A stretch of DNA of 64,000 nucleotides from positions 1-64,000 of the forward strand of contig JANQQL010000017.1 of NCBI GenBank assembly GCA_028289345.1, in the 5' to 3' direction. A model generated the notes under the pieces. That model saw nothing but the letters and a program-made list of their open reading frames with translations, searched no databases and was not told the DNA's origin. Source of the stretch: Planctomycetota bacterium (GTDB lineage Bacteria > Planctomycetota > B15-G4 > SIAN01). The position numbers were made by a program, and so were the translations under genes. Below are positions 8,958 through 18,189 of this stretch, piece by piece. Positions within the stretch are counted from its first letter, which is position 1. Each line of letters begins with the position of its first letter.

Positions 8958-9121
8958 GCTTTCTCTACTCGAAGGTTTGACTCTCCCCCGTTTCAGTGGG
9001 CACCGGGTTTGAGTTGAGCCCGCATCTCTGTAGAGTGCCGGGGAGTGACCCGACTCAAGATATTACGAGCCCGCTCTGGAAAGACGCCAGAGCCAGCGAG
9101 GTGGTAGGAGCCACTCCCTAG

Positions 9122-10252
9122 CTACTTGCCAGGGCCCCATTCGTGAATCGACGAACCCACGAACTCCGCCATCCGCTGCCCCGCCGCCTCGTGACCTTCG
9201 ATGTTCCAGTGTCCGTCGAAGGGGAAATGAAGAACCTCTCCCGTTCGGCGAACGCGCTCGCGAAACTCCGACTCCAGGTTCAGGAACGGAATCTCTCGTT
9301 CCTCGCAGAACGCTTCGACTTTGGAAGCCGGAAGGTCGAGGTCGTAGCTGCCGTCGGCCATCGCGGGATAGGACTGGACCAGCTCCGCGAGCCCGGCTTC
9401 GTTCCCCAGAATGCCTTGGGGAGTCGAGGCCACCGCGAGCGCGTAGCCGACCCCGAGCTTCTCGCAGTAGCGAATGGTCCGTTGTAGTAAGCGCAGGGTT
9501 TCGTCCCAAGCTTTCTGCCATTCGGGACCTGGCTCGGTGGCGAAGACCTGATAGTCGATCGGGATCGTTGGGTCTCGTCGCGAGGCGCGCACCGCGAGCT
9601 GGTAGGAAAGGAACTGGTTGAGCCGGGATCCTTCCCACAAAAACCACGGAGCGTCTTCCTTGGGCAGCTGCAACCAGCCGGGGCGAAAGCGGGTCATCTG
9701 TTCGTACTGGGCGCTGGCGATGGCGTTGAGTTCGTTGCTGTTCTCTCGGACGTCGTTCAATGGGAGGAACAGGGTGATCACCAGGTCTGGCTGGAGTCGT
9801 TCTCCAAGGGACTGCAACGCACGGAGTTGATCGACCTGGGACCATCCTGGTCGACCCATCGAGACCACTTCGAAAGTCCCGGCTCCCTTTTCGTTCAGGT
9901 GATGCTGCAGGCGGTTGCCGACGATGGTCGCTTCGGGACAGCCCAATCCCCAGACGTAAGAGTCGCCGAGCAGTGCGATGCGAGTGGCCCCCGGTGCTTT
10001 GGGACCGAACGTCGGCGGGGCCGAGCGGTCACGGTCGTCGGGCAACAACTCCTGAGGCGTGCGAAACTCGCCGTCGACGTACTCGAACCCCAGTCGGTCG
10101 GGGCTCCACGTGCGCAGGTACATTTCCGCGAGGCCCAGCATCAGCCCGACGCTTGCCACGGCCAGCAACCACTTGGCCCACCACTTGCCGCGGCGGGACT
10201 TCGAGGAAGAAGGTGGGTCCAATGGCTTCGACGGGGGCAAGGGCGCGGTCAT
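9122..10252 (-). CDS. Membrane-anchored SGNH/GDSL-type hydrolase or acyltransferase
   Basis: A 376-residue protein with a Pro/Lys-rich cytoplasmic start and one membrane span (WLLAVASVGLMLGLAEMYL, residues ~28-46). The SGNH fold is indicated by block I ALLGDSYVWGLG (nucleophile Ser), a Gly block near SMGRPGWSQVDQL, an Asn block LFLPLNDVREN, and the C-terminal Asp-x-x-His-type block FDGHWNIEGHEAAGQRM. Family members include esterases and the O-acetylation proteins of alginate and peptidoglycan systems. It is the last gene of a minus-strand operon, 13 bases after a second SGNH protein, with a GT-C-like protein and a sulfatase-fold lipoprotein upstream. That context suggests acyl-group addition to or removal from a surface glycan. 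Confidence 0.78.
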   Translation of the reverse strand: MTAPLPPSKPLDPPSSSKSRRGKWWAKWLLAVASVGLMLGLAEMYLRTWSPDRLGFEYVDGEFRTPQELLPDDRDRSAPPTFGPKAPGATRIALLGDSYVWGLGCPEATIVGNRLQHHLNEKGAGTFEVVSMGRPGWSQVDQLRALQSLGERLQPDLVITLFLPLNDVRENSNELNAIASAQYEQMTRFRPGWLQLPKEDAPWFLWEGSRLNQFLSYQLAVRASRRDPTIPIDYQVFATEPGPEWQKAWDETLRLLQRTIRYCEKLGVGYALAVASTPQGILGNEAGLAELVQSYPAMADGSYDLDLPASKVEAFCEEREIPFLNLESEFRERVRRTGEVLHFPFDGHWNIEGHEAAGQRMAEFVGSSIHEWGPGK

Positions 10253-10265
10253 GGAACGGGAGACC

Positions 10266-11321
10266 TTACCTCAGAACCTCGGGGTAGTTCTCTTCCAGGT
10301 GGTGGCGAATGGTTTCCGCCGCGATCTTGTGGGCTTCGGCAGACGGGTGGTGATTGGATTCGCTGACTCGCATGGCGACGGGGTCGTGCTGCTGAAACAG
10401 GGGAAGCAGGTCGAGCACGTCCAGCCCTTGCTCGGTGGCTGCCAGGGCCACCTGCTCGTGGAGGTTCGCGTAGGGATAGTCCTCCCAGCGATCATTGGTC
10501 TGCACCGGGAAGATCACGACGAGCACCGGGAGGTTCCGCGCGGCGGCCAGCTCATGAATCCTGGCGAAGGCGTCGAGTACGCTTTGCCAGCGGGAGGAAC
10601 CCGGGGCGTGCAGGAACTGGTAGTAATCCCCGTCTCCTCGCAGGCGCACTTCCCATTCGTGTTTCGCACTGGCGAGGAGGCGCAAAGCGTGAAACTTCTG
10701 CCACCATTGCTCTTCGGCGAAGTACGCGTGGAGCTGCTGGGTGGAGGCGATTTCCGGATCGTTCAATGCGTAGCCGGCCAGCAAGAGCCTTGGGTTCCAG
10801 GGAAGCACCTTGTGTTCCAGCACCAGTGCCTCGTCTCGAGAGCTGTACCCGCCGACTCCGAAGTTGAGGACGTCGAACTGCTTCCCTGACTCGGCGTGCT
10901 TTCGGTTCAGCAACCCTTCGAGCTTGCGAGGATAGGGCTCCCGGTCCTTCACTCCGAAGCCGAAGGTGAACGAGTCCCCGAGCACGGCGATCCGAGTGAT
11001 GGTTTCTTCGTTACCCTCCAGGGGCTCGTCGTCGCGCATGCCGTGGCTGTTGGTGCTGATGGCGGTTCCCGGAGGAAAGCCCAGTCGGTTCTCTCGCAAC
11101 CGAACGCTTCGATCCGGAACCAGCTCGTAGGCCAACCCCGGGATCGGAGATGGGCGATGAAGGTAGCCGCTCCAGCCGCTCTCATCGGTTTCTTCGACGG
11201 GCGCTCGGTAGCTCACCGGCCACCACAGGCGCAGAGAAACTTCGGTCGCTCCCAGAAGCACGACCATGGTGCCGAGCAGCAACCCGAGCCGCTTTCCCAC
11301 TCTGCTTCGTGTTCCAGTCAT
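10266..11321 (-). CDS. Membrane-anchored SGNH/GDSL-type hydrolase or acyltransferase (second copy)
   Basis: A 351-residue protein. I chose the ATG at 11321 (MTGTRSRVGKRLGLLLG), because an upstream start at 11402 would run into the preceding gene and add an unlikely N-terminus. One membrane span at residues ~12-30 is followed by a periplasmic SGNH domain: block I IAVLGDSFTFGFGVKD, Gly block FGVGGYSSRDE, Asn block GYALNDPEIAS, and the His block ESNHHPSAEAHKIAAE near the end. It is paralogous in layout to the next gene in the operon but clearly divergent. Acetyl-ester chemistry on exported glycans is inferred from the family and neighbours. Confidence 0.78.
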   Translation of the reverse strand: MTGTRSRVGKRLGLLLGTMVVLLGATEVSLRLWWPVSYRAPVEETDESGWSGYLHRPSPIPGLAYELVPDRSVRLRENRLGFPPGTAISTNSHGMRDDEPLEGNEETITRIAVLGDSFTFGFGVKDREPYPRKLEGLLNRKHAESGKQFDVLNFGVGGYSSRDEALVLEHKVLPWNPRLLLAGYALNDPEIASTQQLHAYFAEEQWWQKFHALRLLASAKHEWEVRLRGDGDYYQFLHAPGSSRWQSVLDAFARIHELAAARNLPVLVVIFPVQTNDRWEDYPYANLHEQVALAATEQGLDVLDLLPLFQQHDPVAMRVSESNHHPSAEAHKIAAETIRHHLEENYPEVLR

Positions 11322-11373
11322 GGGTTCCTGAGTCCGCGACGTTGAGCACATCTCGAGATGTCGACGGGAAGCA

Positions 11374-12879
11374 TCATCGAGACCCCGCATAGCGGACCAC
11401 AACCGTGACTCGGTCCGGCGGAGGCGGTTCGGGGACCGTGAACGTGGTGGTCGGCTCGAATTCGGAGTACTTCATGCTCACGTACGCTTGAATCCCTTCG
11501 TCCATGACCGTGGCGATCCAGGGGGGGCGCGGTCGATCCTTGGGCGAACGAGAGTAGGGGAAACTCTTCACGACGATCACATCTCCGAGTTTCGCCGATT
11601 GCATCTGTTCGTCGAGACTGGTCAGGGTGTTGGAGAGGTGTTTGCTCGCTCGCGGCCAGTCGGGATCGGGATGGAAGAGCGGACTCCCCCGGAGAGGCAG
11701 GGCCACGATCCCCAACACGATCAAGCCGATGACCGATCCCACCGGACGCCGGCGCTCTTGCCACGCCCGGACACCTTCCTCCATCAGCCCGCTCACCAAG
11801 AGCGCAACCCCGGCCAAAGGGAAGACCGAGTACCACGAGGCGTACTCGTCCATGATCAGAAGCAGTGCGAGGGGAGGCAGCAGCCACGCCACGGCGAGAG
11901 CGACGGGGATTCCGGACGGAGTCCTTTCCGGTGGGGGATTGTTCGGCGTGTCCGTGTGCTCGATGTTCGGACGGCGGAGAAACGTTGCCAGGCCGGCGAG
12001 CAGCAAGAGAGTTCCTCCCGTCAACCAGGCCAGTCCGTCGGGGCCTCGATGGGGCCACGGGTCGAACAGGTCGCGCATGAGGGAAGCCGCGTGATTCCCA
12101 AATCTTTCCAGGGGAGACACTTCCGGATCTGACTCGGTGAGGTACCCACCGACTCCTTTCAAGACCAGAGTTCGGTTGATCAGGTAGACCGTTGCTCCCA
12201 ACAGCGCGGGAAGACTGGCGCGAGTTGCCCGGACCACCCTTGGCTGACCTGGTGCCGCGTGAAGCCACTGGTGCAGGAACACCAGCCCCACTCCCATGGC
12301 CCCGTAGTCTTTGGAGCCGGATGCCAGCAGGACCAACGCGCCGGCCACCCAGCAGCGAGCCCGCGCGCGCTCTCCCGGCCTTGGCAGCACCGCCAGGGTC
12401 AACAATAGGAACAGCGTCACCAGGAGTTCCGAACGGCGACAGGGCACCGGAAGCACGCTCTGGACCGAAGGATGAAGAGCGAACAGCAGTGCTCCGACCA
12501 GGGGGCCGACCCATCCCTTCCCAAGTAAGCGCTGAGCGGCGATGAACAACGCACCGACGGTCGCGGCAAACAGAATCAGGGAGTGCCATTGATAGCCGCG
12601 CGGATTCAATCCAGATCGCCAGTAGTCGAACGCCAAGGAGAGGTTCTGCACTGGCCGAAAGAAACGCACCGTGATGCGATCGTCGATCAGGGACTCGGTG
12701 AAAGTGCCGGTGAAGTCGGCAAAGCTCTCGATGCGGCTGGTGTCGATCGCCGTGAACGAATCGAATCCGAGGATGCCCTGGTCCAGGACCTCGCGGTGCA
12801 CCCAGAGGCTCGCGCCGAACAATAATGCGACCACCAGCCAGCCGCCGAACCGCAACGAGGGAGAGGCGTTCGCGGTCAA
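11374..12879 (-). CDS. Polytopic membrane glycosyltransferase-like protein (GT-C / TMTC type)
   Basis: A 501-residue protein with about ten hydrophobic spans and a soluble C-terminal tail from ~430. The first periplasmic loop after span 1 carries acidic residues (FDSFTAIDTSRI, then SLIDDRITVRFFRPVQNL), followed by GLNPRGYQWHSLILF. This acidic loop plus RPxxxL plus a His-containing start of span 2 is the layout of PMT-like and TMTC/DUF1736 lipid-linked sugar transferases. No TPR tail is seen. The ATG overlaps the stop of the upstream sulfatase-like gene (ATGA), so the two are co-translated. It probably transfers sugars from a lipid carrier outside the membrane, but the substrate is unknown. 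Confidence 0.65.
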   Translation of the reverse strand: MTANASPSLRFGGWLVVALLFGASLWVHREVLDQGILGFDSFTAIDTSRIESFADFTGTFTESLIDDRITVRFFRPVQNLSLAFDYWRSGLNPRGYQWHSLILFAATVGALFIAAQRLLGKGWVGPLVGALLFALHPSVQSVLPVPCRRSELLVTLFLLLTLAVLPRPGERARARCWVAGALVLLASGSKDYGAMGVGLVFLHQWLHAAPGQPRVVRATRASLPALLGATVYLINRTLVLKGVGGYLTESDPEVSPLERFGNHAASLMRDLFDPWPHRGPDGLAWLTGGTLLLLAGLATFLRRPNIEHTDTPNNPPPERTPSGIPVALAVAWLLPPLALLLIMDEYASWYSVFPLAGVALLVSGLMEEGVRAWQERRRPVGSVIGLIVLGIVALPLRGSPLFHPDPDWPRASKHLSNTLTSLDEQMQSAKLGDVIVVKSFPYSRSPKDRPRPPWIATVMDEGIQAYVSMKYSEFEPTTTFTVPEPPPPDRVTVVVRYAGSR

Positions 12880-14474
12880 CGGGACGCCGCCTTCTCTTTC
12901 GCCTTGGCGTCGGTGATGGCCCAGCTCGAGGTCCCGGACAAAGACCCGGCGGAGGTTGCCGGATCCGCCGACACGTAGCCCAACCCTTCCAGCATTTCCG
13001 TCATCTCTGCAGATGATTCGGGCACGTCCGCTTGGGGGACGTGTGGGTCAAGGCCCACCACGAAACGGCGCAGCTCTTCGTGGAGCTCTTTCACCAGTTC
13101 CGTTTGCTGCGACGAGAGATCCTTGGTTTCCAACGGATCTTCGTCGAGGGCGAACAGTTCCAAGCGTCCGTCCTCTCCTTCGATCAGCTTGAACGGGTCG
13201 CGGTGGTAGGCGCGAAGTCTCCGCTGCCACGGCGTGGGGTCGAATTCGGGATGAAGTTCCTGCACGGTCAGGAGGGGCTGGGCGAATACCGCCGAGTATT
13301 CCGAGAGCCGAGGGCGAGTCTCGGTCGCGTCGAGAAGGTTCGGGGAGCCGTTCAGGGAGTCCGGCCGCGGGATGCCGGCCAGATCCAGGAACGTAGGAAA
13401 CACGTCCAGGGTCATCACCGGTTGCCGACTGCGTCCTGGCTCGAGTCCCGGTCCGCTGGCAACGAGCACCACGTGAGTCAAGGGACTGTAGAGCGAAAAC
13501 TGGTGGTCCATCAGGTGATGTTCCCCCAGCAGTTCTCCATGGTCACTGGCCAGAACGATCACCGTGTTGTCGAGATGACCCCGAGAATCCAGCCCCTCCA
13601 AGAGATTGGCGAATAAGTCATCCAGCTCTCGCAAGGTGGCATCGTACGTCGCCTCCATCAGCGCCAGCTCTTCGTCGCTGTATTCGCGAAATCCGAAGGC
13701 ATAGGACCACATCGCATTCCAGGATCGATCCACTTGATAGGAGCGCGACACCTGCTCCGGAGTCATCAGTGCTTTGCGATGTTCCGCCGAAGGAATGAAC
13801 GGCCGGTGAGCCTCCATGTAGTTCAGGAACAGGAACCAGGGGCGAGCAGGATCTCGGGCGTCGAGGAATTCCTGCACTCCTTGCTCGGCGAGTTCCCCCG
13901 CGGCTTTGATCATCCAAGGCGTGATCTGCCGGGATTCGAACTTCTCGTTGAGTTCGCTCGTGCCCTCGTCGCGGCGCAGTTTCGCGCGCACGATCTTGCT
14001 CGCCTGCTTGCGGTACTTGGGGCTCCACGGATGCTCCACCACCTCGAATCCTTGGGCCAGGTTCTTTTCAGCAGACACGTAAGGGTTGGCCGCCCACAGG
14101 TAGGTTTGGTAGCCATGGGCTCCCAATGTTTCGGCGAGAGTCTGGAAGCGATCTTCCAAGTGCTGATAGGAGCTGTGGGTGCCATGTTCGCTTGGCAGCA
14201 GGCCGGTGAACATCGAGGCGTGAGAGGGGAGCGTCGTGCTGGCCGCGGACACGGCGTTCTCGTACACCCGCGCCTGCTGCGCCCACTGGTCCAGTCGGGG
14301 AGTCGTTGGTCCCTCGTAGCCGTAAAGGCTCAGGTGGTCGGCGCGCACCGTGTCCCACACCACGAACAGAAGGTTGGGACTGGTTGGGCGCGGGTCGGCT
14401 GGCTTCTCGCCAATCGGGGGCTCTTCGCCACACGCGGTGAGCCCGAAGCAAACCAGCCAGCCCAGCCTTTTCAG
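12876..14474 (-). CDS. Sulfatase-fold lipoprotein (alkaline phosphatase superfamily), start uncertain
   Basis: The sulfatase domain begins NLLFVVWDTVRADHLSLYG (metal-binding Asp), continues with STTLPSHASMFTG, and later VIVLASDHGELLGEH. The usual Cys/Ser of the formylglycine CxPSR motif is not present; Thr precedes LPSH, so this is the non-formylglycine type that may use Thr as nucleophile. The first ATG/GTG-type codon, GTG 14363, lies inside the domain and would delete its first strand. The frame is open upstream to 14526 and encodes a clear lipoprotein signal, KRLGWLVCFGLTACGEEPP, so I place the start at CTG 14474 (532 residues). The C-terminus carries a MLEGLGYV motif shared with the sulfatase at 29733. 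First gene of a four-gene operon for surface glycan processing. Confidence 0.75.
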   Translation of the reverse strand: MKRLGWLVCFGLTACGEEPPIGEKPADPRPTSPNLLFVVWDTVRADHLSLYGYEGPTTPRLDQWAQQARVYENAVSAASTTLPSHASMFTGLLPSEHGTHSSYQHLEDRFQTLAETLGAHGYQTYLWAANPYVSAEKNLAQGFEVVEHPWSPKYRKQASKIVRAKLRRDEGTSELNEKFESRQITPWMIKAAGELAEQGVQEFLDARDPARPWFLFLNYMEAHRPFIPSAEHRKALMTPEQVSRSYQVDRSWNAMWSYAFGFREYSDEELALMEATYDATLRELDDLFANLLEGLDSRGHLDNTVIVLASDHGELLGEHHLMDHQFSLYSPLTHVVLVASGPGLEPGRSRQPVMTLDVFPTFLDLAGIPRPDSLNGSPNLLDATETRPRLSEYSAVFAQPLLTVQELHPEFDPTPWQRRLRAYHRDPFKLIEGEDGRLELFALDEDPLETKDLSSQQTELVKELHEELRRFVVGLDPHVPQADVPESSAEMTEMLEGLGYVSADPATSAGSLSGTSSWAITDAKAKEKAASR

Positions 14475-14790
14475 CCAGCCAAGGCGTGTCCGTGACTTGG
14501 TGTCGATGTCGGGCCTCTCTTGGTTCTATTTCCGCACCGGACTGGCCGTGTCTGTCCACTCGGCAACATTCCGATCGAGCCCTCATTATTCCGCGGCGGA
14601 GGAAGATCCGATGAATCCCCTAGCGGCATTTCCGCGACGCCCTGGGATTTCATCCGTACGCCGACTTGCTCCCCTTTTTCAACCTCTTCGCCGGGAGGCC
14701 CGTACCATTTCCTTCGTTCTTCCATTCGCCAGCTCGCGGTCCCTCGCCCGGGGGGCCGGAATCGGGAAACCAGCAACCGGGGATACCTTC
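14475..14790. other. Divergent intergenic region
   Basis: About 315 bases between the minus-strand glycan operon and the plus-strand protease. It must hold promoters for both, but no clear -35/-10 pair or palindrome stands out. The plus-strand frame is open here, yet the N-terminal extension it would add to the protease lacks domain features and is left out. Confidence 0.4.
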
Positions 14791-17700
14791 ATGAGAATTC
14801 TGCTCACCGCGGTCATCGTCTGTGGAGAGGTTGCCGTGTTCGCGGCCTCCGGCCATGCCGCGGACACGCGGATGCTGAGCCAGCCGGCAGTCAGCGACTC
14901 CCACGTGGCTTTCGTCTATGCCGAGGATCTGTGGGTCGCGGGCCGCGATGGCAAGAACGTGCGCCGCTTGACCAGCCACGAAGGCGTGGAGTTCAATCCG
15001 CGGTTCTCGCCGGATGGGCGCACCTTGGCCTTCAGCGCTCAGTACGACGGCAACACCGATGTCTTCGTCGTTCCCGTGCGCGGGGGCGCTCCGCGACGAC
15101 TCACCTGGCATCCCGGCTCCGACGTGGTCCGCGACTTCACTCCCGAGGGGGACGCCGTGCTGTTCTCCTCCGCCCGAGAGGTCTACACCGGCCGTCACGT
15201 GCAGCTCTTCACAATCCCCGTGGTGGGAGGGCATCCCCAGAAGCTCGACATTCCCCACGGCTTCAAGGCGTCCTATTCCGCGGATGGGTCGAAGATCGCC
15301 TACACCCCGCTCTATGAACCGTTTCGGCAGTGGAAGAACTACCGAGGTGGGACGGCGACCCGAATCTGGATCTACGACGTCGCGACCGCGGCGATCGAGA
15401 TGATCCCGCAGCCCGAGGGACGCTGCAACGACACCGAACCGATGTGGGTCGATGGCCATGTCTACTTCCTGTCGGACCGCGCGGGCGAGTTCAACCTGTT
15501 CGCCTACGATCCCCGTGACGATTCCCTGGAACAGAAAACCCAGTACGAAGACTTTCCGATCCTGAGCGCCTCGGCAGGCGACACCACCGTGGCCTTCGAG
15601 CAGGCCGGGTGGCTGCACTTGTACGACGTCCCGAGCGGTGACTCTCGCCGCTTGCCGATCGAGATCGCGACCGATCACAACGAACGCCGGCCGCGCTACG
15701 TGGATGGCAAGGATTGGGTTCGCAACGGCCATCTCTCGCCTTCGGGCGCCCGGGCGGTCCTCGAGGTCCGCGGCGACATCGTCACGGTGCCTGCCAAGAA
15801 GGGCGAACCGCGCAACCTGACCAACACTCCCGATGCCCACGAGCGATCTCCGGTGTGGTCGCCCGATGGCAAGTGGATCGCTTGGTTCTCCGACGCTTCC
15901 GGCGAGTACGAGCTGCACGTGGCGCGTCAGGATGGTTCCGGCAACACCCGCAAGTTCGAGTTGTCCGGCGCCGGCTTTTACGATGCTCCCCAGTGGTCGC
16001 CGGATTCGAAGAAGCTGAGCTACCTGGACAATTCGTGGTCGCTGGCTTGGATCGACCTGGACACGGGAGACACCAGGAAAGTGTCCTCGGAGCCGCTGTA
16101 CGGTCCGATCCGAAGTTCCAGCCACGCCTGGTCACCGTGCTCGCGGTGGCTGGTTTACACCCGAACGACCCATGCCTACTTCCAGCAAGTTCACTTGTAT
16201 TCTTTGGACGAAGACCAGTCCTATCCGTTGACCGATGGGCTGACGGATGTGGGCGAGCCGTGCTTCGATGCCTCTGGCAAGTACCTGTACTTCAGCGCTT
16301 CGACCGACGCTGGTCCGGTGCGGGCTTGGTTTGCCATGTCCAACGCGGACATGGAGATGACCAACTCCTTGTACGTCGCGGTGCTGGAGAAAGGGGAGCC
16401 TTCTCCACTTGCCCCACAGAGCGATGAAGAAGAGGTGGAAGACGAAGGGGAGGAAGGGGGCGACGAAGCGAAGCCGGACCCGGCCGAGTCGAAGGACTCG
16501 GGTGCTGGTGGCGAAGAAGATGGCGAGACCTCCGAGGCGATCGAGGGAGACCAGCTTGCGTCCGCCGAGACGGAAGAGGACGCCGACGAACCCTCGGAGT
16601 CGGAGGACACGGACGACGAGGGCGACGACTCCGAACGCACCAAGATTGATCGGGACGGCTTCGACCAGCGAATCCTGGCGCTGCCGGTGGGTGGTGGATA
16701 CCTCAGCAGCCTGCAAGCCGGAGAGGAAGGATTCGTCTACTACACCAAGAACGAGTCCTCTTCGCTGTTTGGTCGAAAGGGCACTCCCGCGCTGTACCGG
16801 TTCAACCTGAAGGAGCGCAAGGAAGAGAAGATCGCGGACGGCGTGCCGGGTTACGCGGTCTCTGCCACCGGGAAGAAGCTGTTGGTGTTCCAGGGCGGCG
16901 AGCTGTCCATCATCCCCGCCTCTCCGGGAGCGAACCCGGCGTCCCAGCGTCTCCCCACCCAGAAGATCCAAATCAAGATCGATCCTCCCGCGGAATGGGC
17001 TCAGATCTATCACGAAGCCTGGCGCATCAATCGGGACTACTTCTACGATCCTGGGATGCATGGCGCCGACTGGCCGGCGATGCGTGAAAAGTACGCGGCC
17101 TTCCTTCCGCACCTCGCCACGCGGTCCGACTTGAACCGGGTCATCCAATGGATGTGCAGCGAGTTGGCGGTCGGCCACCATCGGGTCGGTGGTGGGGATC
17201 GCCGACTCGACGGGCCGGACCGAGTGTCCGGAGGTCTGCTTGGCGCGGACTTTACGGTGGAAGAGGGACGCTACCGGTTCACCAAGGTGTTCGGCGGTCT
17301 GAACTGGAATCCGTCGTTGCGCTCTCCGCTGACCGAGCCTGGGGTCGAAGTGGAACCCGGGGACTATCTAATCACCGTCCAAGGCCGGGATCTGCGGTTC
17401 CCTGACAATCTGTTCCAGGCCTTCGAGAACACCGCAGGCAAGAGCATCGAGATCACGGTCGCCAAAGACGCCGACGGAGAAGATTCCCGAACCGTGACCG
17501 TCGTTCCCGTCCGCTCCGAGTATGGACTGCGCAATCGCGACTGGGTCGAAGGAAACATGCGTCGGGTCCACGAAGCCACGGACGGTCGAGTCGCCTACGT
17601 TTACGTGCCAAACACGACGGCTCAGGGCCACACCTACTTCAAGCGCTACTTCTTTCCCCAAGCGGACAAGCAGGCGATCATCATCGACGAGCGCCACAAC

Positions 17701-18189
17701 GGCGGAGGTCAGGTCGCGGACTACTACATCGATCATTTGCGCCGACCCGCCCTTTGCCAGTGGGCCACGCGTTACGGGGATGACATCCCGACTCCGTTTT
17801 CCTCGATCCAGGGCCCCAAGGTCATGATCATCGACGAGACCGCGGGATCGGGCGGAGACCTGTTGCCGTGGATGTTCCGGGAGCTCGACCTGGGGGTGTT
17901 GGTGGGGCGGCCCACGTGGGGCGGTTTGGTCGGCGTGCTGGGTTTCCCGGTGTTGATGGACGGCGGATCCGTGTCCGCGCCCAACCTGGCCATCTGGACC
18001 GAAGACGGGTTCATCGTCGAGAACGTCGGCGTTCCGCCGGATATCGAAGTCGAACAGCTTCCCTCGGAGATCATCGCCGGCCGCGATCCCCAGCTCGAAA
18101 AGGCGATCGAAGTGACCCTCGAGATGCTGGAGAAGGATCCTCCGAAGAAGGCCGTGCGTCCGCCTTTCCCGATTCGCGTTCGCCGATGA
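14791..18189 (+). CDS. Tricorn-type S41 protease, exported
   Basis: A 1132-residue protein. I chose ATG 14791 because it starts a signal peptide (MRILLTAVIVCGEVAVFAASGHA); longer frames upstream are not supported. Residues ~30-540 form the six-bladed WD40/TolB-like propeller, with repeated SPDGKWIAW-type turns. Residues ~545-625 are an acidic low-complexity insert rich in Glu, Asp and Ser. A second propeller part follows, then the S41 core: His796/797 in LAVGHHRVGGGD, a PDZ segment (residues ~850-900) and the nucleophile Ser1020 in DETAGSGGDLLPW. Tricorn relatives degrade oligopeptides as large assemblies. A signal peptide places this one in the periplasm or outside, unlike the archaeal cytoplasmic enzyme. 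Confidence 0.9.
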   Translation: MRILLTAVIVCGEVAVFAASGHAADTRMLSQPAVSDSHVAFVYAEDLWVAGRDGKNVRRLTSHEGVEFNPRFSPDGRTLAFSAQYDGNTDVFVVPVRGGAPRRLTWHPGSDVVRDFTPEGDAVLFSSAREVYTGRHVQLFTIPVVGGHPQKLDIPHGFKASYSADGSKIAYTPLYEPFRQWKNYRGGTATRIWIYDVATAAIEMIPQPEGRCNDTEPMWVDGHVYFLSDRAGEFNLFAYDPRDDSLEQKTQYEDFPILSASAGDTTVAFEQAGWLHLYDVPSGDSRRLPIEIATDHNERRPRYVDGKDWVRNGHLSPSGARAVLEVRGDIVTVPAKKGEPRNLTNTPDAHERSPVWSPDGKWIAWFSDASGEYELHVARQDGSGNTRKFELSGAGFYDAPQWSPDSKKLSYLDNSWSLAWIDLDTGDTRKVSSEPLYGPIRSSSHAWSPCSRWLVYTRTTHAYFQQVHLYSLDEDQSYPLTDGLTDVGEPCFDASGKYLYFSASTDAGPVRAWFAMSNADMEMTNSLYVAVLEKGEPSPLAPQSDEEEVEDEGEEGGDEAKPDPAESKDSGAGGEEDGETSEAIEGDQLASAETEEDADEPSESEDTDDEGDDSERTKIDRDGFDQRILALPVGGGYLSSLQAGEEGFVYYTKNESSSLFGRKGTPALYRFNLKERKEEKIADGVPGYAVSATGKKLLVFQGGELSIIPASPGANPASQRLPTQKIQIKIDPPAEWAQIYHEAWRINRDYFYDPGMHGADWPAMREKYAAFLPHLATRSDLNRVIQWMCSELAVGHHRVGGGDRRLDGPDRVSGGLLGADFTVEEGRYRFTKVFGGLNWNPSLRSPLTEPGVEVEPGDYLITVQGRDLRFPDNLFQAFENTAGKSIEITVAKDADGEDSRTVTVVPVRSEYGLRNRDWVEGNMRRVHEATDGRVAYVYVPNTTAQGHTYFKRYFFPQADKQAIIIDERHNGGGQVADYYIDHLRRPALCQWATRYGDDIPTPFSSIQGPKVMIIDETAGSGGDLLPWMFRELDLGVLVGRPTWGGLVGVLGFPVLMDGGSVSAPNLAIWTEDGFIVENVGVPPDIEVEQLPSEIIAGRDPQLEKAIEVTLEMLEKDPPKKAVRPPFPIRVRR

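Noticed and set aside
14650..16125. Open frame of 491 codons on the minus strand opposite the Tricorn-type gene
   Set aside because: Low-complexity shadow translation with no motif; the plus-strand propeller repeats are unambiguous.
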